DNA of 64,000 bases from Colwellia sp. (lineage in GTDB: Bacteria; Pseudomonadota; Gammaproteobacteria; Enterobacterales; Alteromonadaceae): the NCBI GenBank assembly GCA_013215465.1, contig JABSOW010000002.1, positions 1-64,000 of the forward strand, written 5' to 3'. The notes beneath the pieces are model-generated. The model was not told the origin of the DNA, did no database searches, and saw only the letters and a program-made list of their open reading frames with translations. Made by a program: the position numbers and the translations under genes. Shown here piece after piece: positions 48,741 through 58,078 of the stretch (its first letter is position 1; every line of letters starts with the position of its first letter).

Positions 48741-51416
48741 TTATGCGTAAAGTGGGTTAAGTTTATCGCTATCGATGTTAAAGCGCTTAATGGCTTCACT
48801 AACAACACTGCGCTTAACATCACCACGGTTAGCTAGCTCAAATAAAGCCGCAATAACAATGTAGTTTTGATCCACTTCAAAATGTCGACGTAAATTATCG
48901 CGACTATCACTACGACCAAAGCCATCGGTACCTAATACGCGGTATTCAGTGTCGATATAAGCGCGTACTTGGTCTGAGTAATTTTTAATGTAATCAGTAG
49001 CAGCAATTGCTGGGCCTGCTTCTTTAGTTATTACCTTAGTAATGTAAGCTGTTTTTTGTTTGCTTTCTGGGTGTAGCATATTCCAACGAGTAACTGCTTG
49101 GCCATCACGAGCCAATTCGTTAAATGAAGTTACTGAGTAAACATCACTAGAGATGTTGTAATCGTTTGCTAGTATTTGTGCGGCTTGACGTACTTTTTCT
49201 AAAATAGTACCTGAGCCTAGTAGCTGTACATTAGCGATCGCTTTTTTCGACGCTACTTGTTCAAGTTGATAAATACCTTTGATGATTTCATCAGCAATAC
49301 CCTTTTTCTCAGGTATTGCGGGTTGTCGGTAGTTTTCATTCATTAACGTTAAGTAAAAGAAAATGTTTTCATTTTCTTCGTACATACGGCGTAAACCTTC
49401 ATGCACAATAACAGCTATTTCATAACCATAAGTGGGATCATAAGTTACACAGTTAGGAATTAAACCCGCTTGTACATGAGAATGACCATCTTGATGTTGT
49501 AAACCCTCACCATTAAGCGTGGTTCTACCAGCAGTGGCGCCTAGTAAGAAACCTTTTGCTTGGCTATCACCTGCCGCCCAAGCTAAATCACCTACACGTT
49601 GGAAACCAAACATAGAATAATAAACATAAAACGGAATCATAGTTGCATTACAGGTTGAATATGAAGTCCCAGCAGCAATCCAAGAGGCCATTGCACCAAG
49701 CTCATTAATACCTTCTTGTAGAACTTGGCCTTTTTTATCTTCACGGTAATAAGCTACTTGGTCAGCATCTTGAGGAATGTATTTTTGCCCTTCATTAGCA
49801 TAAATACCTACTTGGCGAAATAAACCTTCCATACCAAAAGTACGTGCTTCATCAGGAATAATTGGCACAATACGCTTACCAATTTTCTTATCTTTAAGTA
49901 AAGCATTTAACACACGCACAAAAGTCATAGTTGAAGAAACTTCACGTTCACCTGAGCCTTTAGTGATAGCATCAAATATTTTCAATGATGGAATTTCTAA
50001 TGACTCATCAGCTTGTTCACGACGTGCTGGCATTGAACCACCTAAAGCATCACGACGCGCTTTCATGTACTTATATTCTTCACTATCTTCTGGGAATTGA
50101 TAATACGGCAAGTCTTCAATGTCCGCATCAGCCACAGGAATATTAAAACGGTCACGGAAATATTTTAGTGAAGTAACATCAAGTTTTTTCACGTTATGGG
50201 CAATATTTAAACCTTCACCAGCAGCGCCTAAACCAAAACCTTTAACGGTTTTAGCCAAAATAACCGTTGGACGACCTTTAGTTTCCATGGCTTTTTTATA
50301 AGCGGCATAAACTTTAACCGGATCATGGCCACCACGGTTTAAGCGGTAAATATCTTCATCTGACATATTTGCAACAAGTGCTGCGGTTTCAGGGTATTTA
50401 TTGAAGAAGTTTTCACGGGTATATTTGCCACCTTTGGCTTTACAATTTTGGTATTCGCCATCGACGGTTTCTTCCATTAATTGTAATAATTTTCCTGAGG
50501 TATCACGGGCAATAAGCGCGTCCCAGTATGATCCCCAGATAACTTTAACCACTTCCCAGCCTGCGCCACGGAAAGTACCTTCAAGTTCTTGAATAATTTT
50601 ACCGTTACCACGAACAGGACCATCTAAACGTTGTAAATTACAGTTAATAATAAAGGTTAAGTTATCTAAACCTTCACGTGAAGCTAAACCAATCGCACCT
50701 AGTGATTCTGGCTCATCAGTTTCACCATCGCCTAAGAAACAATAAACACGTTGTCCTGAACAGTCTTTAATACCACGATCTGTGAGGTACTTTAAGAAAC
50801 GAGCAGTGTAAATAGCTTGTAGTGGACCTAAGCCCATAGATACGGTAGGGAATTGCCAGAAATCGCCCATTAAATGAGGATGAGGGTAAGAGGATAAACC
50901 TTTGCCATCACATTCTTGACGGAAATTATTCATCTGCTCTTCAGTTAAGCGGCCTTCCATAAAAGCACGAGCATAAATTCCGGGTGAAATATGGCCTTGA
51001 GCAAAAATGAAATCGCCACCATCTTTTTCTGAAGCCGCTTTAAAGAAGTGATTAAAACCCACATCATAAAGCATTGCTGAAGACGCAAAACTACCAATAT
51101 GACCACCAAGCTCTAAATCTTTTTTAGAGGCACGTAATACCAATACTAAAGCATTCCAACGAATAGCTGAACGAATGCGCGCTTCAAGCGTCAAATCACC
51201 AGGCATATGTGGCTCTTGTCCAGGAGGAATAGTATTTACATAAGCTGTGGTTGCTTCAAAAGGTAAATGAGTACCACCACGACGAGCTCGGTCGATCAAT
51301 TTTTCTAATAAAAAATGTGCGCGCTCAGGGCCTTCATTTTCTAATACTGATTCCATTGACTCTAACCACTCTTGGGTTTCTAATGAATCAATATCAATGT
51401 TTGATAGATCTGACAT
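48741..51416 (-). CDS. aceE: Pyruvate dehydrogenase E1 component (homodimeric)
   Basis: The 891-aa product matches AceE. The ThDP motif CFLGDGETDEPESLGAIGLA...NLTFIINCNLQRLDGPV, GLQHQDGHSH and the start region WLESMESVLENEGPERAHFLLEKLIDRAR (in separate parts) are hallmark segments. It decarboxylates pyruvate and acetylates the lipoyl group of AceF. It has a GGAGAC ribosome site. Its 105-bp upstream gap contains the duplicated tail of pdhR. Confidence 0.98.
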   Translation of the reverse strand: MSDLSNIDIDSLETQEWLESMESVLENEGPERAHFLLEKLIDRARRGGTHLPFEATTAYVNTIPPGQEPHMPGDLTLEARIRSAIRWNALVLVLRASKKDLELGGHIGSFASSAMLYDVGFNHFFKAASEKDGGDFIFAQGHISPGIYARAFMEGRLTEEQMNNFRQECDGKGLSSYPHPHLMGDFWQFPTVSMGLGPLQAIYTARFLKYLTDRGIKDCSGQRVYCFLGDGETDEPESLGAIGLASREGLDNLTFIINCNLQRLDGPVRGNGKIIQELEGTFRGAGWEVVKVIWGSYWDALIARDTSGKLLQLMEETVDGEYQNCKAKGGKYTRENFFNKYPETAALVANMSDEDIYRLNRGGHDPVKVYAAYKKAMETKGRPTVILAKTVKGFGLGAAGEGLNIAHNVKKLDVTSLKYFRDRFNIPVADADIEDLPYYQFPEDSEEYKYMKARRDALGGSMPARREQADESLEIPSLKIFDAITKGSGEREVSSTMTFVRVLNALLKDKKIGKRIVPIIPDEARTFGMEGLFRQVGIYANEGQKYIPQDADQVAYYREDKKGQVLQEGINELGAMASWIAAGTSYSTCNATMIPFYVYYSMFGFQRVGDLAWAAGDSQAKGFLLGATAGRTTLNGEGLQHQDGHSHVQAGLIPNCVTYDPTYGYEIAVIVHEGLRRMYEENENIFFYLTLMNENYRQPAIPEKKGIADEIIKGIYQLEQVASKKAIANVQLLGSGTILEKVRQAAQILANDYNISSDVYSVTSFNELARDGQAVTRWNMLHPESKQKTAYITKVITKEAGPAIAATDYIKNYSDQVRAYIDTEYRVLGTDGFGRSDSRDNLRRHFEVDQNYIVIAALFELANRGDVKRSVVSEAIKRFNIDSDKLNPLYA

Positions 51417-51460
51417 CTGTTTTTGTCTCCATATTTTTGTTGGTAACCATTTAATTAGTT

Positions 51461-51551
51461 TTACATTCTGCGCATGGATCTTTTTATGCGTTTGCCTGTA
51501 TTAGCTTTCTTGTGTAAGTTATTACATTCTGCGCATGGATCTTTCTATGCG
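51461..51551 (-). repeat. Tandem duplication of the pdhR 3' end
   Basis: A 30-base block starting TTACATTCTGCGCATGGATC occurs at 51461 and 51522 with one mismatch, and weaker similarity (CTTTCTTGTGTAAGTT) extends the repeat to nearly the full 61-base period. In the pdhR frame the upstream copy encodes SRIERSMRRM-stop. The downstream copy would encode KRIKRSMRRM-stop. Confidence 0.92.
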
Positions 51552-52280
51552 ACTATTTTCTTGTGTTAGTTTTAACAGTACTTCTTCAATAAAAGCTAAA
51601 TGACGGTGGCTAGCACCCCAGGCTTTCTTTGGCTGTCCGCTAATGATAGCGTCAAGCAAGTTTGTTCTATAATCAGTTATTTTGCTAAATATCTCCGGGC
51701 GTTTAGCTAAAATAGTCAAATTTTTCTCTATATTGTCTACTATCAATTCACCCATACTTCGTGCTGTTTGTAATATCACCACATTATGGGAAGCGGCACA
51801 TATCGCTATATAAAACTCATATACTGCTTGTGCTTCTAGATGAAAATTATCTTCTAATTGGCAATTACCAATTTCGTTATGCTTGGTCTGTATTTGTTCA
51901 AAATCAGTATCGGTGCCTCGCATGGCTGCGTAATAGGAGGCCATACCTTCAATACCATGGCGAAATTCTAATAAATCAAATTGTGACTCATGACTATTTG
52001 CCATCAAATCAAACATAGGTTCGGCAAAAGATTTCATTATTTTTTTACTAACAAAAGTACCACCACCTTGTATACGTGTGACCAGCCCTTTAACTTCTAG
52101 CTTTTGAATGGCTTCACGTAAAGATGGCCTTGAAACTTCAAACTGTTTTGCCAGTTCACGTTCAGGTAATAGTTTTTCGCCTGGTTGTAAACTACCTTCA
52201 AGAATTAACTCTTCTAGTTGAGCTAAAATAATGTCTGACAGTTTTTGTGGGCTTAATTTTTTTTTTAATAACTGTGTCAT
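51522..52280 (-). CDS. pdhR: Pyruvate dehydrogenase complex repressor, GntR family
   Basis: The 252-aa product has a winged helix (LILEGSLQPGEKLLPERELAKQFEVSRPSLREAIQKLEVKGLV split across residues 30-75, with GGGTFV wing) and a FadR-type C-terminal ligand domain. It senses pyruvate and represses the pdh genes. It is the first gene of pdhR-aceE-aceF-lpdA, and two matching palindromes lie upstream. Its last 10 codons are tandemly duplicated after the stop. Confidence 0.95.
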   Translation of the reverse strand: MTQLLKKKLSPQKLSDIILAQLEELILEGSLQPGEKLLPERELAKQFEVSRPSLREAIQKLEVKGLVTRIQGGGTFVSKKIMKSFAEPMFDLMANSHESQFDLLEFRHGIEGMASYYAAMRGTDTDFEQIQTKHNEIGNCQLEDNFHLEAQAVYEFYIAICAASHNVVILQTARSMGELIVDNIEKNLTILAKRPEIFSKITDYRTNLLDAIISGQPKKAWGASHRHLAFIEEVLLKLTQENSRIERSMRRM

Positions 52281-52366
52281 TAACGGCTTAACCTTTAATA
52301 ATTTTATTTTACTTCTCTATATTGACTACTTTTATAGTAATCAATAACACTTGCAGTAATTGGTAA

Positions 52367-52381
52367 ATTGGTATTACCAAT
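52367..52381. promoter_or_regulatory. PdhR operator, promoter-proximal
   Basis: ATTGGTATTACCAAT matches the PdhR box (ATTGGTnnnACCAAT) perfectly in both arms. It is 87 bases upstream of pdhR, consistent with autoregulation. Confidence 0.88.
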
Positions 52382-52510
52382 AATTTTTAGGGCAATAAAA
52401 AATCAAAAATAACTATATTTGCAATGCAATATAGTTGAAGAACGGCATTAACGCAAGGTTATTTTATAGACAAAGTAGAGCTAATACTTGAAACGAACGT
52501 TTGAATTCAG

Positions 52511-52525
52511 ATTGGTCTTACCAAT
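52511..52525. promoter_or_regulatory. Second PdhR-type operator
   Basis: ATTGGTCTTACCAAT has the same perfect arms, 144 bases from the proximal box and about 40 bases past the marR stop. Two boxes could allow looping or cooperative binding. Confidence 0.85.
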
Positions 52526-52563
52526 GTTGTAAAGGGGGTTTCCTTAAGATTTTAGCTAAAATA

Positions 52564-53103
52564 TTACTCCCATTCGTCTTCCCGCTCATTTTCCATGTGC
52601 TGTAAATGTCTATCTAGTTTGTTTAATAAATGATGCAAGGTTGATAGCTCATCATGGGTAAAGCAGCTATCAATCATATCTCCAGTTTCAATGCGCTTAG
52701 GCGTAATTTTGTCATAAAGATCGGCACCGGCTTGTGTTAGGTAAATCAATACCTTGCGGCGATCTTTTTTAGAGCTAAGGGTATCAATGAGTTGTTGTTT
52801 TTTTAATACTTTCACCGCTCTAGAAATAGTCGCGGCATCAGTTTTTAAAGCATTAGCAACATTACCGTTAGTTAAACCACCATAAGCACCTAAAATAGAA
52901 ATAACGCGCCATTCTCGCTCGCCAATCATTATGCCTATTTCATTGAGTAATTCGGGTAAATCATTACCCGCTTGCGACATTTGTGCGGCTAAATAGTACA
53001 TTCGATAAGGAAGGAATGTTTGCAAGTCAAGCGTACAATTTACTTTCCCTTGCGGGGATTTTTCTTTTTTAACTACACTTGATAAGTTCTCAGGCAAGGT
53101 CAT
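52564..53103 (-). CDS. MarR-family transcriptional regulator
   Basis: The product has about 179 aa from ATG at MTLPENLSS. An in-frame start 33 codons upstream would overlap the E2 gene and adds a non-homologous stretch. The winged-helix core is REWRVISILGAYGGLTNGNVANALKTDAATISRAVKVLKKQQLI with wing SSKKDRRKVLIYLT. The C-terminus is acidic. It lies directly after the fused-E1/E2 genes, so it probably controls them in response to a metabolite or aromatic compound. Confidence 0.9.
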   Translation of the reverse strand: MTLPENLSSVVKKEKSPQGKVNCTLDLQTFLPYRMYYLAAQMSQAGNDLPELLNEIGIMIGEREWRVISILGAYGGLTNGNVANALKTDAATISRAVKVLKKQQLIDTLSSKKDRRKVLIYLTQAGADLYDKITPKRIETGDMIDSCFTHDELSTLHHLLNKLDRHLQHMENEREDEWE

Positions 53104-53182
53104 GATAAATGATCCGATGGGGTAGGGAGCCAAAGTATTTTGGTTTAATAAACCTGATTCTACTCTGACCCCATTTAAATTA

Positions 53183-54499
53183 CTACTGCCCCCAGTTTTC
53201 AATCACGTCAACAAAGTGACTTAAAAAGAGATTGGTTTGATGTGCATCAAGTGCACGATGGTCAATACTTAATGAGACATAACATTTCGGTTTAATCACC
53301 ATAGTATCTACACCTGAAATTTCTTCTACTGACACTCGCTTTTCTAACTTCCCTATTCCCAGTATTGCCACTTCAGGTTGATTAATAATAATCGGGGTAG
53401 CAAATAAACTACCACTAACGCCATGATTAGAAATAGTAAAGGTGCCATTTTTCATATCACTTGGGACTATGTTGCCACTGCGCGCTTTTTCAGTTTGACT
53501 ATTGAGTGCTTGAGCAATAGAAAATAAGTTCATCGATTGAACTTGTTGAACAACAGGGACCACTAAACCTTTATCACCTAAAGCCGTACCAACACCTATA
53601 TTAATATCACTAAATAGCTCTAATGCATCTTGATGAAAGCGAGCGTTCACTTGTGGAACTTCTTTTACCGCTTTAACAATTGCCGCTAAAAAATAAGCGG
53701 TAAAGGTTAATTTAACACCTAACTCAGCATATTCAGTTTTATGCCATTTTCTATGCTCAATAATATTACTCATGTCCATTTCAAAAACACTAGTGACATG
53801 AGGTGAGGTTTCTAACAAACTTTTAACCATATGATTGGCAATTGCTTTACGCATATTGGTATGCTTAACCATAGTACCTTTGAGTGGTCTAGCGACGGGA
53901 GCATGAATAGAGTTTGGTGTATTTGTAGCTAAAGCGGCATTAGATTTTGGCGTATTTTGGATGTAAGAACGAACGTCATTTCGAGTGATCCTACCTTGGT
54001 GACCTGTGCCAGTAATAAGGTTTGGGTTTATTTGATTACTTTTTAATAAACGACGTGCGGCAGGACCAAGCAAATATTGTGCGCTATCATCTATAGTAAA
54101 GTCGGCTTTAATATTCAATTGTTCGCTTGAAAGGGTATCCGAGGTTACTTTACTGCTATGCTCATCGCTGTTTGCCTCAAGCTTCACTGGTTCGTTATTT
54201 TCAGTTTGATTAGCTTCTTTGGTATCAACAGTAACAGTTGAGGCTATAACTTTTGTAAACTCGGTATCTAATTGCCCTAATACCGTATCAACTGCAATTT
54301 CTTCGCCTTCAGCAAAGATAATAGTAGATAAAATACCGGTGTTAGGCGCACAAATTTCCATTGAAACCTTATCGGTTTCTAATTCTATTAGCGGGTCACC
54401 CTCTTTAACTTCTTCACCAATAGCAACTAACCACTTTGATAGCGTAGCCGAAGTACCTTCTAACTGGGCAGCAGGTAAGATAATATCAATTGTACTCAT
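53183..54499 (-). CDS. 2-oxoacid dehydrogenase E2 (branched-chain type) acyltransferase
   Basis: The product has about 438 aa. The start is set at ATG (MSTIDIIL), with an alternative GTG four codons earlier. One lipoyl domain (ELETDKVSMEICAP), a subunit-binding domain (LGPAARRLLKSNQINPNLITGTGHQGRITRNDV in parts) and a catalytic domain are seen. The catalytic motif reads SIDHRALDAHQ, with Ala instead of the usual Gly after Asp. It pairs with the fused E1 encoded 20 bases upstream. The substrate is probably a branched-chain 2-oxoacid. There is no E3 gene of its own. Confidence 0.92.
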   Translation of the reverse strand: MSTIDIILPAAQLEGTSATLSKWLVAIGEEVKEGDPLIELETDKVSMEICAPNTGILSTIIFAEGEEIAVDTVLGQLDTEFTKVIASTVTVDTKEANQTENNEPVKLEANSDEHSSKVTSDTLSSEQLNIKADFTIDDSAQYLLGPAARRLLKSNQINPNLITGTGHQGRITRNDVRSYIQNTPKSNAALATNTPNSIHAPVARPLKGTMVKHTNMRKAIANHMVKSLLETSPHVTSVFEMDMSNIIEHRKWHKTEYAELGVKLTFTAYFLAAIVKAVKEVPQVNARFHQDALELFSDINIGVGTALGDKGLVVPVVQQVQSMNLFSIAQALNSQTEKARSGNIVPSDMKNGTFTISNHGVSGSLFATPIIINQPEVAILGIGKLEKRVSVEEISGVDTMVIKPKCYVSLSIDHRALDAHQTNLFLSHFVDVIENWGQ

Positions 54500-54518
54500 G
54501 TTTTTACTCACTATTTAG

Positions 54519-56660
54519 TTAAAATTCTACAATATCGATAATTGTTTGTACTATGCGTTCAACGGTCGGAACCGCAGCATTTAACAAATGAATATTGTGT
54601 GGATTTGGCGTATCTGGCATGGTTAAGCGCTCAATGGGGGCATCTAAGTCAAAGAAAGCTTCTTTGGCGAGTACCGCCGCAATTTCAGCACCAAAGCCAG
54701 CAGTCATATTATCTTCATGAACAATTAAACAACGGCCTGTTTTCTTCACTGATGCCAGTACAGCGGCTTTATCCCACGGTTGAATAGTACGTAAGTCAAT
54801 TAATTCAATACTGTCAGGAGTATGTTCTTTTTTAAGCTCTTCAATAGCAGCATCGCAACGCTCTACCATAGCTCCCCAAGTAACTAATGTTAATTTGTCG
54901 CCTTTTGTTAATACATTCGCTTTACCAAAAGGAATGACGAAGTCGTCACCTGGATATAGTCGACGAGCCCAGCGGTTATCAAGTAATGATCTGTGCTCAA
55001 AGAAAATTGTTGGATTATTATCACGTAAAGCATAACGTAATAAACCGGCGGCATCCTCTGCATTTGAAGGCATAACCACTTGCCAACCGATTTTATGGGC
55101 CCATTCAACTTCATCACTCATTGAATGCCAGGGATCGCCTCTTCCAGCAAAACCGCCGGGAATACGAATAACCATTGGAGCGGCAAATTGATTATTGGTG
55201 CGCCAGCGCATAATACCGGTATCAGAAATTTGTTCAGCTGCAGGCTCAGCGTATTTTCTAAATTGAATTTCGGGCACTGGCATCAAACCAGACAAAGCCA
55301 TGCCTACCGCACGACCAATAATGCCTTCTTCTGAAAGAGAGGTATCAAAGACACGATGATCGCCATATTTTTCATTAAGACCTAAAGTGGCGCCATGAAC
55401 GCCGCCTTTAGGACCGACATCTTCACCAAAAACTAGCACTTTAGGATTAGTGGCTAGCTCATAATCTAATACTTTGCGAATAGCGGTTTGCATATTTAAT
55501 CGTTGACCTTCAGGTTTAGCTATTTCGCTAACCTCAGGAAATTGATAATGATCGCCATGTAAGCCACCACGAAGTTGCACATCAGCTTGGCCATCGTCAT
55601 GTTTTTCTGCATAAACATAACGGGTTAACTTCTTAGTATCTGGCTCTGGGCGTTGTTTAGCGCGTTCAACACTGGCACGAATTTCCTTATAGGCTTTTTC
55701 TTCTAAAGCTTGCCACTCGCTATCACTGATGATTTTTTCTTGTGCTAAATAGTGTTTAAGTTTTGGCAAAGGATCATTTTTTTGTTCTTCTGCTATCATA
55801 GCTTCAGGTTTGTAGGTTTGCGTATCTTGAAAAGTATGACCACACAAACGGGGTACTTTTAAGCGTAATAAACAAGTACCTTTACCGGCACGTACATAAT
55901 CAACCGCTTCTTGCACTAGTTGTGGTGTTAGGACAGGGTCGGTGCCATCACCATCAATAATTTTTAAATTTTTATAGGCACTAAGGTTAGCTACTTGATC
56001 GCCCCCTGGCGTTTGCACTGTTTGTGGTACTGAAATACCGTAGCCATTGTCTTCTATATAAAATAAATGGGGTAAATTATTAGTCGTTGATATATTTAAT
56101 GACGCCCAAAAACCACTAGTAGACATAGATGAATCGCCACCCATGGATAAGCCTAACGCGCCTCGGTATGATTCATCTTTTAATTCATCTCGATGATAAA
56201 CAATTGATTGTGCCCAGCCGGCAATAGGAGAATATTGCGCGCCAACGCCACCACACATAGGAAATAACATTGCCCCTTTACGCTCAACGTTAGGGTAGTT
56301 ACATACCACACCAATGTCACGACCATCACTATAGCCACCTGATTTTGCCATCGGTGAAGCAACGGCTTCATCAATATCTAAACCGAGCGATAAAACAAAA
56401 GGGCGAGAGCGATAGTAACCCGTAGCACCATCATGTGGATGTGTTAATTGAACGCCTAATAGAATTTGAGCAAAATCATGGCCACGGGCTGAAAATTGAT
56501 TGAACACTAATTTTGCCGGTACTAGCTCTTGCTCTTCTACGTCATCCATTGCTCTTGAAAGCAATAATAAATAACTAATTTTTTGCCAATCTATTGATGA
56601 AGCACTATCTTGTTTGGCTGTTTTTTCTTCTGGGTGTGTTTGACTCGAAACTATACTCAC
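54519..56660 (-). CDS. Fused E1 alpha-beta 2-oxoacid dehydrogenase
   Basis: The 713-aa product joins an E1-alpha-like N-terminal half to an E1-beta-like C-terminal half. The first has ThDP binding at GGDSSMSTSGFWASLN and YIEDNGYGISVPQ. The second contains VLVFGEDVGPKGGVHGATLGL, DTSLSEEGIIGRAVGMAL, HSMSDEVEWAHKIGWQVVMPS and HEDNMTAGFGAEI. In most bacteria these are two genes. The first Gly of the GDG motif is kept, but the motif reads GGDSS. It decarboxylates a 2-oxoacid and feeds the adjacent E2. Confidence 0.93.
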   Translation of the reverse strand: MSIVSSQTHPEEKTAKQDSASSIDWQKISYLLLLSRAMDDVEEQELVPAKLVFNQFSARGHDFAQILLGVQLTHPHDGATGYYRSRPFVLSLGLDIDEAVASPMAKSGGYSDGRDIGVVCNYPNVERKGAMLFPMCGGVGAQYSPIAGWAQSIVYHRDELKDESYRGALGLSMGGDSSMSTSGFWASLNISTTNNLPHLFYIEDNGYGISVPQTVQTPGGDQVANLSAYKNLKIIDGDGTDPVLTPQLVQEAVDYVRAGKGTCLLRLKVPRLCGHTFQDTQTYKPEAMIAEEQKNDPLPKLKHYLAQEKIISDSEWQALEEKAYKEIRASVERAKQRPEPDTKKLTRYVYAEKHDDGQADVQLRGGLHGDHYQFPEVSEIAKPEGQRLNMQTAIRKVLDYELATNPKVLVFGEDVGPKGGVHGATLGLNEKYGDHRVFDTSLSEEGIIGRAVGMALSGLMPVPEIQFRKYAEPAAEQISDTGIMRWRTNNQFAAPMVIRIPGGFAGRGDPWHSMSDEVEWAHKIGWQVVMPSNAEDAAGLLRYALRDNNPTIFFEHRSLLDNRWARRLYPGDDFVIPFGKANVLTKGDKLTLVTWGAMVERCDAAIEELKKEHTPDSIELIDLRTIQPWDKAAVLASVKKTGRCLIVHEDNMTAGFGAEIAAVLAKEAFFDLDAPIERLTMPDTPNPHNIHLLNAAVPTVERIVQTIIDIVEF

Positions 56661-56953
56661 AATGCTACCTTCTTAATTACTTGTTGTAAGTTCTTGCTAA
56701 TTTTATTGTTGATGTATTTGTTACAAACAAGAACCGTTATTAAAGATAAGATTACAAGTAGATTGTTGTATCTGCAACAATCTGGTGGAGGTTGTCTTTA
56801 TCTAGGAGTAATGAAAACATTACACTTGCTAAAAAACGAATTATTATTGAGGGTGATGAATTTTAATTTTTGATGGATGGAGTTATACCTATACCGCTTC
56901 AAGATGCAAGTGTTAGCTTAATTTTGCATCTTGAAGTGGAACGGGTATATACG
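56661..56953. other. Intergenic region between ampE and the fused E1 gene
   Basis: No supported gene. It contains the promoter region of the fused E1 operon and a hairpin element (56890-56949) directly after the ampE stop. Confidence 0.5.
56890..56949. repeat. TATACC...GGTATA hairpin element after ampE
   Basis: A perfect 13-bp stem CTTCAAGATGCAA/TTGCATCTTGAAG (56897-56909, 56924-56936) has a 14-base loop, enclosed by TATACC and GGTATA ends. It may double as the ampE terminator. CTTCAAGATGCA hairpins are familiar as dispersed repeats in Alteromonadales. Confidence 0.75.
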
Positions 56954-57910
56954 TTAATGAATAACACCAAACAAAGTTAAAGTAGCAATTGAGGCAAGCA
57001 GTAATAAGACGGTACGTTTAGATAAACGTACCAATAAGCAAGGCTCTGCCGTGCAGTCATTTTTGTCTACTATAGTGTCTTCTGATTGTTGCGCGACATC
57101 GATTAAGATTTTGTGAGTTGGCTTTTTACCATCAAAAAAACTTTCTAGCCACATAGGTACCGCTTTAGAAAAGTGGCCAACAAACATGTAACCAAATGAA
57201 GTAATACGTACTGGCAGCCAATCTAAATAGAATAAAATATCGTGATAGTTTTTGCAGCCAGATGAAACGTAAGGGGTGCTATATCTGTTGTCTTCATCAG
57301 AGCTACTTTCTTCGTCTTTGCTTAGTTGCTCAATTTCAATTGAATTGTCATCAGCTGAATTATCATCGCATGAAGTATTTTTACTTTGAGCTAATGAGTC
57401 GCTATTTTGCTGTTCTATGACGGTAGTGAGTAAACGGTAAAATACTACACCTACCGCACCAAACAGAGTGAAAAATATCATAATGGCGATGTAATAACGA
57501 TAATTTAGCCAGATGAGTGTCTGCCCAAACCCCATAGCGGGTAAGTTTTTATCTTGTAAAAGTTGCTGATGAAATAGCTCTGACGTGGTTTGTTCACCAC
57601 GAAAGGCAGCATGCAAATACTGCTTGTAGCTGTTTCTTGTCGTGACGCAGCCAAAACACACAATTAGCACTAAAGTAGATATTATTAAGTGCAATAAGCC
57701 ATCACCAACGAATAATAAGATGCCATAAATTACCGCAACGGGTAATAATAAAAAAATGGTATAACTAAGCGTGCTACCTTTGAATTTAGAGACAGTTTTT
57801 TTACGCTGAAAAAAGCTGGCATATTTTTGATAGTAATAATCAAAACGCCAAAAGGAAGAAGAGAGAGATTTTTCTGCGGCTAGGGCAATTAGTAAACTTA
57901 ATAAACTCAT
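56954..57910 (-). CDS. ampE: AmpE-like inner-membrane protein
   Basis: The 318-aa product starts MSLLSLLIALAAEKSLSSSFWRFDYYYQKY, characteristic of AmpE. It has four or more membrane segments and a segment YLDWLPVRITSFGYMFVG that is conserved in the family. An internal acidic, Ser/Asp-rich loop (DDNSADDNSIEIEQLSKDEESSSDED in parts, about residues 180-210) replaces part of the usual soluble loop. AmpE is linked to AmpD and beta-lactamase induction, with an unclear mechanism. It follows ampD on the same strand. Confidence 0.88.
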   Translation of the reverse strand: MSLLSLLIALAAEKSLSSSFWRFDYYYQKYASFFQRKKTVSKFKGSTLSYTIFLLLPVAVIYGILLFVGDGLLHLIISTLVLIVCFGCVTTRNSYKQYLHAAFRGEQTTSELFHQQLLQDKNLPAMGFGQTLIWLNYRYYIAIMIFFTLFGAVGVVFYRLLTTVIEQQNSDSLAQSKNTSCDDNSADDNSIEIEQLSKDEESSSDEDNRYSTPYVSSGCKNYHDILFYLDWLPVRITSFGYMFVGHFSKAVPMWLESFFDGKKPTHKILIDVAQQSEDTIVDKNDCTAEPCLLVRLSKRTVLLLLASIATLTLFGVIH

Positions 57911-58078
57911 GTAAAACCTTATTTGTTAATAGAGTTGCATCTTTTTGCTGTAAGGTTCAATTGATGCATTAATTGTATTCATTGACTAAAGTCAACTTCG
58001 TGCATTTTACTTCTACTAGCACCATACAAGGTTAAGCTAGATATCTATAGCAATTATTTTCTAAAACCAGAACTGTTA

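Noticed and set aside
53104-53202. A 33-codon N-terminal extension of the MarR regulator
   Set aside because: It would overlap the E2 gene, reads as low-information sequence, and an ATG matching MarR length is available downstream.
56610-56873. An 87-aa plus-strand ORF over the start of the fused E1 gene and its promoter
   Set aside because: Its first part is antisense to the E1 gene, it has no ribosome site, and no family is recognised.
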